Below are positions 25,646 to 34,155 of a stretch of DNA of 64,000 bases, piece by piece. The DNA is from Helicobacter pylori (lineage in GTDB: Bacteria; Campylobacterota; Campylobacteria; Campylobacterales; Helicobacteraceae): the NCBI RefSeq assembly GCF_001653455.1, contig NZ_CP011486.1, forward strand, positions 124,001 to 188,000, given 5' to 3'. Position 1 is the first letter of the stretch. Each line of letters starts with the position of its first letter. Under the pieces are notes generated by a model. It did no database searches and had not been told where the DNA came from. It saw only the letters and a list, made by a program, of their open reading frames with translations. The position numbers and the translations under genes are program-made.

Positions 25646-27094
25646 CTACAACCACCTAAAAGCGATGAGTTTGACCCAAGGTGTGCACACGCTTAAAAAT
25701 ACGATTAAATACGCAAAGCCAAAAATAAACCCCCATTTCCAAAAATCCTTGCTTTGAATATACCCACTCCCATAATAGATGGTGGATGGGCCTGTACCAT
25801 AGGGCGTTAAAATCCCCATGATACCTAAAGAAAGCATTAAAAACAAGCTCAATTCTTGTAGATTTATCCCTTCAATATGCGAGCCTATCCCTATAAAAAG
25901 GGCGAATAACGCGCTCACATGGGCGGTGATGCTAGCGAAAAAATAATGCGATAAATAAAAGAGGGCTACGATAAACAATAACGCTATTAACGGATCCAAG
26001 TGGGCATGCTCTAAAAAATTTTTAGCCGCATTACCGATAAAATCTAAAAAACCCACATTTTTAAGCCCACCAGCCATCGTGAGTAACGACCCAAGCAATA
26101 AAAAAATATTAAACGCGCTCTTGTTTTTAATGATGTCTTCATAGCTTACAATCTTGCAAAACGCCATTAAAACCATGACAATCAAAGCCGTCGCGCTCGC
26201 ATGCAAGCCTAAAGATTTGCCAAAAATCCAACCCAATAAAGCTAATAAAGTGAGGCTGAGCATTAAAATTTCTTTTAAAGAAAACCTCCCCATGCCCTCT
26301 AATTCTTTTCTAGCCCACAAACTCACTTCTTTTGAGCCTTTTAAGGTGGGTTTGCAGGTTTTATACGCTAATAAAGGCACAAGCAAGATCAAAAGCGCCC
26401 CGCAAGGCAAGAACGCTAAAAACCACGAAAACCATGAGATTTCATTCACCTCCATTTTGGTGGCGATTTCCATTGCTAGGGGGTTGGGAGCGAGTGCGGT
26501 TAAAAACATGGACGAAGTGATGCAAGTTGAAGCTAAAGCGACCCACATCAAATATGCGCCGATTTTGTTAGGGTTATCATTGGGAGTAGAACCCATTAAA
26601 GGCGGGATAGAAGAAACGATCGGATAGAGTATGCCCCCACTTCTAGCGGAATTGCTAGGAATAAAGGGGGCTAGACACAATTCGCTCAAACTAACTGCAT
26701 AGCCCAAACCTAAAGGGGTTTGCCCTAAAAATCTAATCAATAAAAGAGCGATCCGTTTCCCTAACAAGCTTTTTTCATACCCTAAACCCAAAATAAAAGC
26801 GACAAACACAAGCCACACCGTTTTATTCGCATACCCGCTCAAACCCCATGAAATAGCCTTATTAGCGCTCGCTATCTCGCTACTAACGCCAATTTTTAAC
26901 GCTACGCACAACGCTAATGCGCTCAACGACACTAAGCCTGCTGGCACCGGCTCTAAAATAAGCCCAACAATCATGCCTATAAAAATGCAAAAATAAAGCC
27001 ATGCGTTAGGGTTTAGCCCATTAGGAGCGCCTAAAAAATACAATAACACTGCGATAAAAAAGGGGGCAAGGATTGAAATGATTGGTTTTTTCAT
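25646..27094 (-). CDS. DASS-family dicarboxylate/anion transporter
   Basis: 482 aa with about 12-13 hydrophobic segments. It carries the family signatures APFIPSNSARSGGILYPI and ALASTCITSSMFLTALAPNPLAMEIATK, typical of divalent anion:Na+ symporters (2-oxoglutarate/malate or citrate/succinate translocators, CitT-like). Substrate cannot be told from sequence. ATG with AAAGG 8 nt upstream, preceded by a hairpin that has (CTA)4 in its loop. It shares a transcript with mutY. Counterpart HP0143. Confidence 0.85.
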   Translation of the reverse strand: MKKPIISILAPFFIAVLLYFLGAPNGLNPNAWLYFCIFIGMIVGLILEPVPAGLVSLSALALCVALKIGVSSEIASANKAISWGLSGYANKTVWLVFVAFILGLGYEKSLLGKRIALLLIRFLGQTPLGLGYAVSLSELCLAPFIPSNSARSGGILYPIVSSIPPLMGSTPNDNPNKIGAYLMWVALASTCITSSMFLTALAPNPLAMEIATKMEVNEISWFSWFLAFLPCGALLILLVPLLAYKTCKPTLKGSKEVSLWARKELEGMGRFSLKEILMLSLTLLALLGWIFGKSLGLHASATALIVMVLMAFCKIVSYEDIIKNKSAFNIFLLLGSLLTMAGGLKNVGFLDFIGNAAKNFLEHAHLDPLIALLFIVALFYLSHYFFASITAHVSALFALFIGIGSHIEGINLQELSLFLMLSLGIMGILTPYGTGPSTIYYGSGYIQSKDFWKWGFIFGFAYLIVFLSVCTPWVKLIAFRWL

Positions 27095-27105
27095 GTTCAG
27101 CCTTT

Positions 27106-27133
27106 AGCCAAAGGTAGTAGTAGTAGTTTGGCT
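27106..27133 (-). promoter_or_regulatory. 5'-leader hairpin with (TAG/CTA)4 microsatellite loop
   Basis: AGCCAAA (27106-27112) pairs perfectly with TTTGGCT (27127-27133). The loop contains TAG four times (27115-27126). On the minus strand it ends a few nt before the AAAGG ribosome site of the transporter gene, so it lies in or just before the leader. Loop length could change by slippage; regulatory effect is inferred. Confidence 0.45.
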
Positions 27134-27218
27134 TAAAAATATCATTCAAATGGAATTAAGTTATTACAATGTTACAGAAAAAGATTAAAAATTAAGCTTT
27201 TTGAAAAAGATAAAGTTT

Positions 27219-27224
27219 TATAAT
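27219..27224 (+). promoter_or_regulatory. -10 element of ccoNOQP
   Basis: TATAAT, 43 nt before the ccoN start, the only good -10 in the 172-nt divergent gap. Confidence 0.6.
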
Positions 27225-27266
27225 TATGTTTGTCTTTGTTGAATTTACTACAAATAGGAGTCTTGC

Positions 27267-28733
27267 ATGCAAGAAAATGTGCCTTTAAGTTATGATTATT
27301 CCATTAGCAAATTGTTTCTTTATGCGATGGTTGCATTCGGGATAATAGGCATGTTAATAGGGATTGTGCTGGCCTTTGAATTGTCTTTCCCTAGTTTGAA
27401 TTACATTGCAGGGGAGTATGGCGTTTTTGGCCGTTTACGTCCTTTGCACACGAATGCGGTGATCTATGGTTTCACTCTTGGGGGGATTTGGGCGAGTTGG
27501 TATTATATCGGTCAAAGGGTGCTTAAAATCACTTACCACCAACACCCCTTTTTGAAATTTGTAGGGTTATTGCATTTTTGGCTTTGGATTGCTCTTTTAA
27601 TTCTAGGGGTTATTAGCTTGTTTGCCGGCCTTACTCAATCTAAAGAATACGCCGAATTGATGTGGCCTTTAGATATTATTGTGGTTGTGGCATGGGTGCT
27701 ATGGGGGGTTAATATGTTTGGGAGCATGAGCGTTAGGAGAGAAAATACCATATATGTGTCCTTATGGTATTATATCGCTACTTATGTGGGCATAGCGGTG
27801 ATGTATATCTTCAATAACCTTTCTATCCCTACCTATTTTGTCGCTGATATGGGGAGTGTTTGGCATTCTATTTCTTTGTATTCAGGCAGTAATGATGCAC
27901 TCATTCAATGGTGGTGGGGGCATAATGCGGTCGCTTTTGTCTTTACGAGTGGGGTGATTGGCACGATTTATTATTTCTTGCCTAAAGAGAGCGGCCAGCC
28001 TATCTTTTCTTACAAACTCACTTTGTTTTCTTTTTGGAGTTTGATGTTTGTTTATATCTGGGCAGGCGGGCACCACTTGATTTATTCTACCGTGCCTGAT
28101 TGGGTGCAAACTCTCTCTAGCGTGTTTTCAGTGGTGTTGATCTTGCCTTCTTGGGGGACAGCTATTAACATGCTACTAACGATGAGAGGTCAGTGGCACC
28201 AGCTCAAAGAAAGCCCGCTCATTAAATTCTTGGTTTTGGCTTCAACTTTCTACATGCTTTCTACTTTAGAAGGTTCTATTCAAGCCATTAAGAGCGTGAA
28301 TGCATTAGCGCACTTCACTGATTGGATTATAGGGCATGTGCATGATGGCGTGTTAGGGTGGGTAGGATTCACTTTGATTGCGAGCATGTATCACATGACC
28401 CCTAGGCTTTTCAAAAGAGAGATCTATTCAGGGCGTCTTGTGGATTTCCAATTTTGGATCATGACTTTAGGGATTGTGCTTTATTTTTCGTCCATGTGGA
28501 TTGCAGGGATCACGCAAGGGATGATGTGGAGGGATGTGGATCAATACGGCAACCTCACTTATCAGTTCATTGACACGGTTAAGGTGCTGATCCCTTATTA
28601 CAATATTAGAGGCGTTGGGGGTCTTATGTATTTTATTGGATTTATTATTTTTGCTTACAATATTTTTATGACAATCACGGCAGGCAAAAAATTAGAGCGT
28701 GAGCCTAATTACGCCACGCCTATGTCTCGATAA
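27267..28733 (+). CDS. ccoN: cbb3-type cytochrome c oxidase subunit I
   Basis: 488 aa, 12 membrane spans. Heme b and heme b3/CuB catalytic subunit of the high-affinity terminal oxidase that reduces O2 at low tension. Histidine ligands lie in LRPLHTNAVIYGF, WWWGHNAVAFVF (CuB region), GGHHLIY and HFTDWIIGHVHDGVLGWVGF. TAGGAG precedes the ATG. First gene of ccoNOQP; H. pylori has this as its only cytochrome oxidase, fitting a microaerophile. Counterpart HP0144. Confidence 0.96.
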   Translation: MQENVPLSYDYSISKLFLYAMVAFGIIGMLIGIVLAFELSFPSLNYIAGEYGVFGRLRPLHTNAVIYGFTLGGIWASWYYIGQRVLKITYHQHPFLKFVGLLHFWLWIALLILGVISLFAGLTQSKEYAELMWPLDIIVVVAWVLWGVNMFGSMSVRRENTIYVSLWYYIATYVGIAVMYIFNNLSIPTYFVADMGSVWHSISLYSGSNDALIQWWWGHNAVAFVFTSGVIGTIYYFLPKESGQPIFSYKLTLFSFWSLMFVYIWAGGHHLIYSTVPDWVQTLSSVFSVVLILPSWGTAINMLLTMRGQWHQLKESPLIKFLVLASTFYMLSTLEGSIQAIKSVNALAHFTDWIIGHVHDGVLGWVGFTLIASMYHMTPRLFKREIYSGRLVDFQFWIMTLGIVLYFSSMWIAGITQGMMWRDVDQYGNLTYQFIDTVKVLIPYYNIRGVGGLMYFIGFIIFAYNIFMTITAGKKLEREPNYATPMSR

Positions 28734-28744
28734 GGGGGTTGAAG

Positions 28745-29443
28745 ATGTTTAGTTTTTTAGAAAAAAACCCGTTCTTTTTCACTCTTGCGTTCATTTTTGT
28801 GTTTTCTATTGCGGGGTTGGTAGAGATTTTACCTAACTTCTTCAAATCCGCTCGCCCGATTGAAGGCTTACAGCCTTATACGGTTTTAGAGACGGCAGGG
28901 AGACAAGTTTATATTCAAGAAGGTTGTTATCATTGCCATTCCCAGCTCATTCGCCCTTTCCAAGCTGAGGTGGATCGATATGGTGCGTATAGTTTGAGTG
29001 GGGAGTATGCGTATGACAGGCCTTTCTTGTGGGGTTCTAAAAGGATTGGCCCTGATTTGCATAGGGTGGGGGATTACCGCACAACTGATTGGCATGAAAA
29101 GCACATGCTCGATCCTAAAAGCGTCGTGCCGCACAGCATCATGCCATCCTATAAGCATTTATTTAAGAAAAAGAGCGATTTTGACACGGCCTATGCAGAA
29201 GCTTTGACGCAAAAAAAGGTTTTTGGCGTGCCTTATGACACAGAAAACGGCGTGAAATTAGGGAATACAGAAGAAGCTAAAAAAGCTTATTTAGAAGAAG
29301 CCAAAAAAATCACAGCGGACATGAAAGACAAGCGGGTGCTAGAAGCGATTGAGAGAGGTGAAGTCTTAGAGATTGTGGCTTTGATCGCTTATTTGAATAG
29401 CTTGGGTAATTCCAGGATTAACGCTAATCAAAACGCTAAATAA
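28745..29443 (+). CDS. ccoO: cbb3 oxidase subunit II (monoheme cytochrome c)
   Basis: 232 aa from the ATG at 28745, 7 nt after AAGGGGG; a TTG two codons earlier is possible. One N-terminal membrane anchor (FFFTLAFIFVFSIAGLVEIL), then a periplasmic cytochrome c domain with heme motif CYHCH (EGCYHCHSQLIRPF) and a Met ligand probably in HSIMPSY. Passes electrons to CcoN. Counterpart HP0145. Confidence 0.95.
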   Translation: MFSFLEKNPFFFTLAFIFVFSIAGLVEILPNFFKSARPIEGLQPYTVLETAGRQVYIQEGCYHCHSQLIRPFQAEVDRYGAYSLSGEYAYDRPFLWGSKRIGPDLHRVGDYRTTDWHEKHMLDPKSVVPHSIMPSYKHLFKKKSDFDTAYAEALTQKKVFGVPYDTENGVKLGNTEEAKKAYLEEAKKITADMKDKRVLEAIERGEVLEIVALIAYLNSLGNSRINANQNAK

Positions 29444-29450
29444 GGGGTGA

Positions 29451-29672
29451 ATGATGGATTTAGAAAGTTTAAGAGGCTTTGCGTATGCGTTTTTTACCAT
29501 TCTTTTTACGCTCTTTTTGTATGCTTATATTTTTAGCATGTATAGAAAGCAAAAAAAAGGCATCGTGGATTATGAACGCTATGGGTATTTAGCGCTAAAT
29601 GATGCTTTAGAAGATGAGTTGATTGAACCACGCCATAAAAAAGTTTATGACAATGGCATAAAGGAAAGTTGA
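29451..29672 (+). CDS. ccoQ: cbb3 oxidase small subunit CcoQ
   Basis: 72-73 aa (ATG at 29451 or 29454), with GGGG about 8 nt upstream. One membrane span (FAYAFFTILFTLFLYAYIFSMY) followed by the conserved YRKQKKGIVDYERYG, then an acidic tail. Stabilises the oxidase in other species. Placed between ccoO and ccoP with only a 7-nt gap before it. Counterpart HP0146. Confidence 0.9.
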   Translation: MMDLESLRGFAYAFFTILFTLFLYAYIFSMYRKQKKGIVDYERYGYLALNDALEDELIEPRHKKVYDNGIKES

Positions 29673-29673
29673 A

Positions 29674-30552
29674 ATGGATTTTTTAAACGACCATATAAAT
29701 GTTTTTGGCTTGATTGCAGCGCTTGTGATTTTGGTTTTAACCATCTATGAATCCAGTTCGCTCATTAAAGAAATGCGCGATAGCAAATCACAAGGGGAGC
29801 TTTTGGATAATGGGCATTTGTTTGATGGGATAGGGGAGTTTGCCAATAATGTTCCAGTAGGCTGGATCGTGAGCTTTATGTGCGCGATTGTGTGGGCTTT
29901 TTGGTATTTTTTCTTTGGCTACCCTCTGAGCAGCTTTTCTCAAATTGGGCAATACAATGAAGAAGTTAAAGCGCACAACCAAAAATTTGAAGCCAAATGG
30001 AAGCACTTGGATCAAAAGGAATTGGTGGATATGGGTCAAGGCATCTTTTTAGTCCATTGTTCGCAATGCCATGGAATCACCGCTGATGGCTTGCATGGCA
30101 GCGCTCAAAATCTGGTGCGCTGGGGTAAAGAAGAGGGCATTATGGATACCATTAAGCATGGCTCTAAAGGCATGGATTATCTTGCTGGGGAAATGCCCGC
30201 TATGGAATTAGACGAAAAGGACGCCAAAGCGATTGCAAGCTATGTGATGGCAGAAATTTCTAGCGTTAAAAAGACCAAAAACCCTCAACTCATTGATAAG
30301 GGCAAGGAATTGTTTGAAAGCATGGGCTGTGTGGGCTGTCATGGCAGTGATGGTAAAGGTTTGCAAGACAATCAAGTGTTTGCGGCCGATTTGACTACCT
30401 ATGGCACAGAGAATTTTTTAAGAAATATCTTAACGCATGGCAAAAAGGGCAATATAGGGCATATGCCATCATTCAAATACAAAAACTTTAGCGACTTGCA
30501 AGTGAAAGCGTTAGCCGAATTTATCCAATCGCTAAAACCCTTAGAAGATTAA
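29674..30552 (+). CDS. ccoP: cbb3 oxidase subunit III (diheme cytochrome c)
   Basis: 292 aa. Two N-terminal hydrophobic segments (residues 8-25 and 60-80), then two cytochrome c domains with CSQCHG (near residue 127) and CVGCHG (near residue 219). It accepts electrons from soluble cytochrome c in the periplasm. One base separates it from ccoQ. Counterpart HP0147. Confidence 0.95.
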   Translation: MDFLNDHINVFGLIAALVILVLTIYESSSLIKEMRDSKSQGELLDNGHLFDGIGEFANNVPVGWIVSFMCAIVWAFWYFFFGYPLSSFSQIGQYNEEVKAHNQKFEAKWKHLDQKELVDMGQGIFLVHCSQCHGITADGLHGSAQNLVRWGKEEGIMDTIKHGSKGMDYLAGEMPAMELDEKDAKAIASYVMAEISSVKKTKNPQLIDKGKELFESMGCVGCHGSDGKGLQDNQVFAADLTTYGTENFLRNILTHGKKGNIGHMPSFKYKNFSDLQVKALAEFIQSLKPLED

Positions 30553-30562
30553 AGGAAAAGAG

Positions 30563-30769
30563 ATGAAATTTTTAAACGGATTAGCAGGAAATTTACTGAT
30601 TGTGGTTATCTTATTGTGTGTGGTCGTTTTCTTTGGGCTTAAAGCGGTTCATATCCAAAAAGAGCAAGCCACTAACTATTACCGCTATAAGGATATTAAC
30701 GCTTTAGAGACGAAAAACACCCAAAACCGGGCTAATTATGAATTGGTCAATCAAGGGAGTCAAAAATGA
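30563..30769 (+). CDS. Small membrane protein (DUF4006-like) in cco operon
   Basis: 68 aa with one membrane span (LAGNLLIVVILLCVVVFFGLKAV) and a polar C-terminal half (YYRYKDINALETKN...). AAAGGAAAAG precedes the ATG. Conserved after ccoP in epsilonproteobacteria, so an oxidase assembly or stability factor is likely, but this is inferred from position. Its stop overlaps the next ATG (ATGA). Counterpart HP0148. Confidence 0.75.
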   Translation: MKFLNGLAGNLLIVVILLCVVVFFGLKAVHIQKEQATNYYRYKDINALETKNTQNRANYELVNQGSQK

Positions 30770-30873
30770 AATTCACGACTTTAGAAAAAGTTTTAGCCTT
30801 AATGGTGGTAGCGACCATTTTAATGACGATTATTATTTCTTTTGTGCCTAACTTGTTTTTGTTTAGCACATGA
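30766..30873 (+). CDS. 35-aa single-span membrane peptide in cco operon
   Basis: ATG frame encoding MKFTTLEKVLALMVVATILM and a second hydrophobic half ending FLFST. It is linked by ATGA overlaps to the gene before (30766-30769) and the gene after (30870-30873), with AGGGAG 8-9 nt before its start. This coupling and the membrane-peptide composition make it a probable real gene although it is very short. Function unknown; an oxidase accessory peptide by context. Confidence 0.65.
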   Translation: MKFTTLEKVLALMVVATILMTIIISFVPNLFLFST

Positions 30874-31457
30874 AGAGCTTATGGCTTTTAATAGCCTTGA
30901 TCCATTTTTTGTGGGCGAATGAGTCTTATGTCTTTAACAATTCTAAGGGGCGTTTGACAGAGAAAAGCGTTGCATTTGTGGAGAGCGTTTCTAAAGAGCT
31001 TTATCTTAAAACAGGCGTTCGTTTTGTGATTGACATGACGGATTTTGAAAAAAATCCTATCGTTTTAGCGGCTAAAAAAGAGCGCCAAAGCTATCAAGAG
31101 GGCTTTTTAAAACAACTCAAGCCCCCTTTTGTGGTGTTCTTTTTCTACCATGACGCTCAAAAAATAGAATTGGTGGCTAACCCTAAAGATTTGTTAGACA
31201 CTGATAAAATCTTTTTTGAAAAAATCGCTCCCTTACTCCCTACAAACGCTAAAGAATACACGCCTTCAAGGATTTCAGCCATGCTCATTAATGGCTATTC
31301 AGTCGCCGTAGATGTTTTAGCGGAAAAATATCGTGTGAATATTACGCAAAATTTTAACGCCCCTAAGGGAGCGACTTTTTCAAAGGTGGTTATTTATATT
31401 TTGTTATTGACGCTTTTAGGCGCGTTTTTGGGGGTTTATTTTTTTAAAAAATCTTAG
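30870..31457 (+). CDS. TPM-like membrane protein downstream of ccoP
   Basis: 195 aa. The signal sequence is MKSLWLLIALIHFLWANES. The periplasmic domain (about residues 20-150) resembles TPM/YgcG domains (SYVFNNSKGRLTEKSVAFVESVSKEL...). A C-terminal membrane span is VVIYILLLTLLGAFLGVYFF. Coupled by ATGA overlap to the 35-aa peptide. Probably part of oxidase or envelope assembly; not proven. Counterpart HP0149. Confidence 0.7.
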   Translation: MKSLWLLIALIHFLWANESYVFNNSKGRLTEKSVAFVESVSKELYLKTGVRFVIDMTDFEKNPIVLAAKKERQSYQEGFLKQLKPPFVVFFFYHDAQKIELVANPKDLLDTDKIFFEKIAPLLPTNAKEYTPSRISAMLINGYSVAVDVLAEKYRVNITQNFNAPKGATFSKVVIYILLLTLLGAFLGVYFFKKS

Positions 31458-31468
31458 AGGGAAAATCA

Positions 31469-32050
31469 ATGAAAGAAAAAAACTTTTGGCCTTTAGGGAT
31501 CATGAGCGTGCTCATTCTTGGGCTTGGGATCGTGGTGTTTTTGGTGGTGTTTGCCCTAAAAAATTCGCCTAAAAACGATTTAGTGTATTTTAAGGGTCAT
31601 AACGAAGTAGATTTAAACTTTAACGCCATGCTTAAAACCTATGAAAATTTTAAATCCAATTATCGTTTTTTAGTGGGTTTAAAGCCCCTTACAGAAAATT
31701 CTAAAACCCCTATTTTGCCTTATTTTTCTAAAGGCACGCATGGGGATAAAAAACTCCAAGAAAACCTTTTAAAAAACGCTTTGATTTTGGAAAAATCCAA
31801 CACGCTTTATGCACAATTGCAACCGCTAAAATCTGATTTAGATGCACCAAAAATTCAAGTGTATTTAGCGTTTTATCCCAGCCAATTACAGCCCAGATTA
31901 TTAGGAACGCTTGATTATAAAAACGCATGCGAGCCTTTAAAATTTGATCTGTTAGAGAGCGATAAAATGGGGCGCTATAAGATCCTTTTTAAATTCATTT
32001 TTGAAAATAAAGAAGAATTAATTTTGGAGCAATTGGCTTTTTTAAAATAG
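31469..32050 (+). CDS. FixH/CcoH-like cbb3 oxidase assembly protein
   Basis: 193 aa. N-terminal membrane span (FWPLGIMSVLILGLGIVVFLVVFAL) followed by a periplasmic domain, the layout of FixH/CcoH. That protein helps assemble cbb3 oxidase, possibly with the copper transporter CcoI. AGAGGGAAAATC precedes the ATG. Last gene before the terminator at 32081. Counterpart HP0150. Similarity is mostly architecture and position, so the name is tentative. Confidence 0.65.
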   Translation: MKEKNFWPLGIMSVLILGLGIVVFLVVFALKNSPKNDLVYFKGHNEVDLNFNAMLKTYENFKSNYRFLVGLKPLTENSKTPILPYFSKGTHGDKKLQENLLKNALILEKSNTLYAQLQPLKSDLDAPKIQVYLAFYPSQLQPRLLGTLDYKNACEPLKFDLLESDKMGRYKILFKFIFENKEELILEQLAFLK

Positions 32051-32080
32051 TTTTAGTGTTTGTGTGAGATTTTGACGCTC

Positions 32081-32128
32081 AAAGCCTTTCTACAAATTGC
32101 TTTAACAATTAAAGGCTTTATTTTTATT
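32081..32128 (+). terminator. Terminator of the ccoNOQP operon
   Basis: AAAGCCTTT (32081-32089) and AAAGGCTTT (32111-32119) are perfect 9-bp arms. Inside, AATTG/CAATT gives a second stem. ATTTTTATTG follows. Strong intrinsic terminator about 30 nt after the last stop. Confidence 0.75.
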
Positions 32129-32217
32129 GAATACTTATTCTTATTAAATATAAATAAAATATAAATAAACCTTTTTAACTTTTTTAAAAATTGGATTTTA
32201 GTTACTTTATTTTAAGC

Positions 32218-32375
32218 TCATTCCCTTAAGGGGATAGGGGGTTATTTTGAAATAATTCTCCCTACAATCCCCAACTAAAACCCCCTAACCCAAGAAGCCT
32301 GCTTTTTCAATAAGCTATCGCTTGACTAAAATCAAGCTCTTTATTATTTTAAAAAATTTTTTGAGCCTTTTTTAT
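32218..32375 (-). repeat. Dispersed intergenic repeat, copy R5 (minus orientation)
   Basis: Read on the plus strand: TTCCCTTAAGGGGATAGGGGG, TTATTTTGAAATAATTCTCCC, CCCCAACTAAAACCCCCTAA, AGCTATCGCTTGACTAAAATCAAGC (hairpin B reversed) and a decayed hairpin A. Its reverse complement aligns with R2, R7 and R8 in the same order. It is not downstream of a minus-strand gene, so it is not simply a gene's terminator. Confidence 0.7.
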
Positions 32376-32417
32376 TAACATGCAATAACAAAAACCCAAA
32401 ATCTCTATCCAAATGGA

Positions 32418-32423
32418 TATAAT
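32418..32423 (+). promoter_or_regulatory. -10 element placing transcription start at the ATG (leaderless candidate)
   Basis: TATAAT ends 6 nt before the ATG at 32430, so a start site 6-8 nt downstream would be the A of the ATG. No purine-rich ribosome site precedes the ATG. Confidence 0.55.
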
Positions 32424-32429
32424 AATCTC

Positions 32430-33197
32430 ATGGGTTTTTTAAAAGTTTTTAAACATGACGCTTTAGGGCAAGTAGGGAATGTTGTTATAGGGAATTTTTT
32501 AATAACGCTCACTATTTTAGCGGTTTGTTTTTCCTCTCAAAGCGCTGAAGAAACAACGATGCTCACTTTAAGCTACACGCTCTTTTTTGTTTTGGGGGCG
32601 TTTTTACTAATCGCAATCAGCGTGGGAGCGATCAAAAATCTCAACGCGCTTTTTTCTAAAAGAGGGGTTTTAAGCTTTTCCTTACCCATTAGTTTGGAGT
32701 CTTTGTTGCTCCCTAAAATCTTGCTCCCTATGGTGTTTTTTATCGTGAGTTTGTTTTGGTTTGTGGCGAGCGTGCGTCTGGGGTATTCTCTTTTTAACGC
32801 GCAATCCAGCGTGTTATTTATCTTGCACACCGCTTTAAAAACCTTTGTGTTAAAACCCACTAAAACCATAGGCGTTGCTCTGTTTTTAGGACTTGTTTTA
32901 ATGAAATTTTTATTTGTTTTAAGCGTATTAAATGCAGCTAGGATCAAAAGAGTGCGTTTTTTACTAGGGGGGCTGTTATTCATTCTTGCAGGGGTTGTTT
33001 TGGAATTAGCGTTCAATTCGTTGCTCCCCTTAATGCATTCTCATTTAAGCATCAATGAAGGGTTTTATTACTTCTTGCAACAACAAGAATTGCAAGAAAA
33101 ACAATACTATCTTTTATGGGGAGTGGATTTTTTAAAAATCCTTTTATTGTATGGAGTGAGCCGTTATTTACTCGCCCATAAATTGGAATTGGATTAA
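32430..33197 (+). CDS. Six-span integral membrane protein, unknown function
   Basis: 255 aa with about six hydrophobic segments (residues 17-35, 48-66, 92-115, 140-165, 170-195, 225-245), the layout of an ABC-2-type permease but with no ATPase gene beside it. It has the leaderless-looking start described for 32418. The stop overlaps the convergent gene's stop by 4 nt. Counterpart HP0151. I do not recognise a specific family. Confidence 0.7.
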   Translation: MGFLKVFKHDALGQVGNVVIGNFLITLTILAVCFSSQSAEETTMLTLSYTLFFVLGAFLLIAISVGAIKNLNALFSKRGVLSFSLPISLESLLLPKILLPMVFFIVSLFWFVASVRLGYSLFNAQSSVLFILHTALKTFVLKPTKTIGVALFLGLVLMKFLFVLSVLNAARIKRVRFLLGGLLFILAGVVLELAFNSLLPLMHSHLSINEGFYYFLQQQELQEKQYYLLWGVDFLKILLLYGVSRYLLAHKLELD

Positions 33198-34057
33198 GAA
33201 AAGCGGTATTTTAAATATGCATCAGTGAGCAAGCAATCTTTAGTTTTTAACAAATGGGCATAAAACCCATGCTGATAGCCTAATTCAAAAAGCTTGTCTA
33301 TGGCTAAGATTTGAATCTCACTCAAGCGCGTTGAAGTCTCATTCGCATATAAATTCAAATAGGTTTTTAACTGCTCCTTATTGACACGAATGAGCGAGCG
33401 CTCTAACAGCATGTCAGAGAGCAAATCCTGGTGTTTTAAAGCGACTTCAATGGCTTTAATCAAAGCTTTTTTGATCAAAATCGCGCGATACAAAGGGATA
33501 GAGCGCCTAATCGCCATGCCCCCTAAAGGCAAGGGCAAATCAATTCCAATCAATTCTTTCCAAACATCCCACAATTCTTTTTCCACTTCTAATTCGCTAT
33601 GGAAATCCAAGATATTTTCATGGATTAACACGCCCGCATGCACTTTTTCTTCCAAAACCGCTTTTTCAATGTCTAAAAAATTCATATAAACGATGCGCGC
33701 GTGTTTGTAATAGATCTTAAACAAGAGGGCGTTTGTGGTATGCTCCCCACTCAATGCGACTTTAAAATCTTTTTTTAATTTCACGCCCTTTTTTTTCACT
33801 AATTTAGGCCCATAACCATTCCCAAAGCTTGTCGCCGTAGGGAGCAAAGCGTAATCGTTTGCAATTTTAGGGTATAGCCCAAAACTAATCGCGCTCACAT
33901 CATAAGTGTTTTTTAGGGCTTCTTGGTTTAGGGTTTCAATATCTAGGGCAATGTTGTGGAATGTTTTATTTTTAATGGGGCAATCTATCCAGCCAAACTT
34001 AATCGCATAATACATGAAAATATCATCAGCATCAGGGCTATGAGCGACACTAATCAA
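33194..34057 (-). CDS. mqnD: MqnA/MqnD-family menaquinone biosynthesis protein (probable 1,4-dihydroxy-6-naphthoate synthase)
   Basis: 287 aa, periplasmic-binding-protein fold. The N-terminus MISVAHSPDADDIFMYYAIKFG matches the SPxPxDxF opening of MqnD. Later motifs are YDVSAISFGLYPKIANDYALLPTATSFGNGYGPKLV and IDLPLPLGGMAIRR, all typical of the family. H. pylori makes menaquinone by the futalosine route, where MqnD makes 1,4-dihydroxy-6-naphthoate. MqnA is the close alternative. Supplies quinone for LutABC and the cbb3 chain. Counterpart HP0152. Confidence 0.65.
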   Translation of the reverse strand: MISVAHSPDADDIFMYYAIKFGWIDCPIKNKTFHNIALDIETLNQEALKNTYDVSAISFGLYPKIANDYALLPTATSFGNGYGPKLVKKKGVKLKKDFKVALSGEHTTNALLFKIYYKHARIVYMNFLDIEKAVLEEKVHAGVLIHENILDFHSELEVEKELWDVWKELIGIDLPLPLGGMAIRRSIPLYRAILIKKALIKAIEVALKHQDLLSDMLLERSLIRVNKEQLKTYLNLYANETSTRLSEIQILAIDKLFELGYQHGFYAHLLKTKDCLLTDAYLKYRFS

Positions 34058-34120
34058 AGCAAAATCCTTTTATGGTGGGGTAAGTCCTTTTATTATAATA
34101 GATTTTAGGCTAGGATTTGA

Positions 34121-34126
34121 TAGAAT
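34121..34126 (+). promoter_or_regulatory. -10 element of recA
   Basis: TAGAAT, 30 nt before the recA ATG. No LexA-like box is visible nearby, in line with the absence of an SOS LexA system in H. pylori. Confidence 0.5.
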
Positions 34127-34155
34127 AAACAAATCAAATTCAATAAGGTAATTTA

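Larger units (their letters stand above)
32051..32429. other. Intergenic region between cco operon and HP0151-like gene
   Basis: Contains the cco terminator (32081-32128), an AT-rich stretch (ATATAAATAAAATATAAATAA), the minus-oriented repeat copy R5 and a TATAAT only 7 nt before the next start codon. No ORF seen. Confidence 0.6.
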
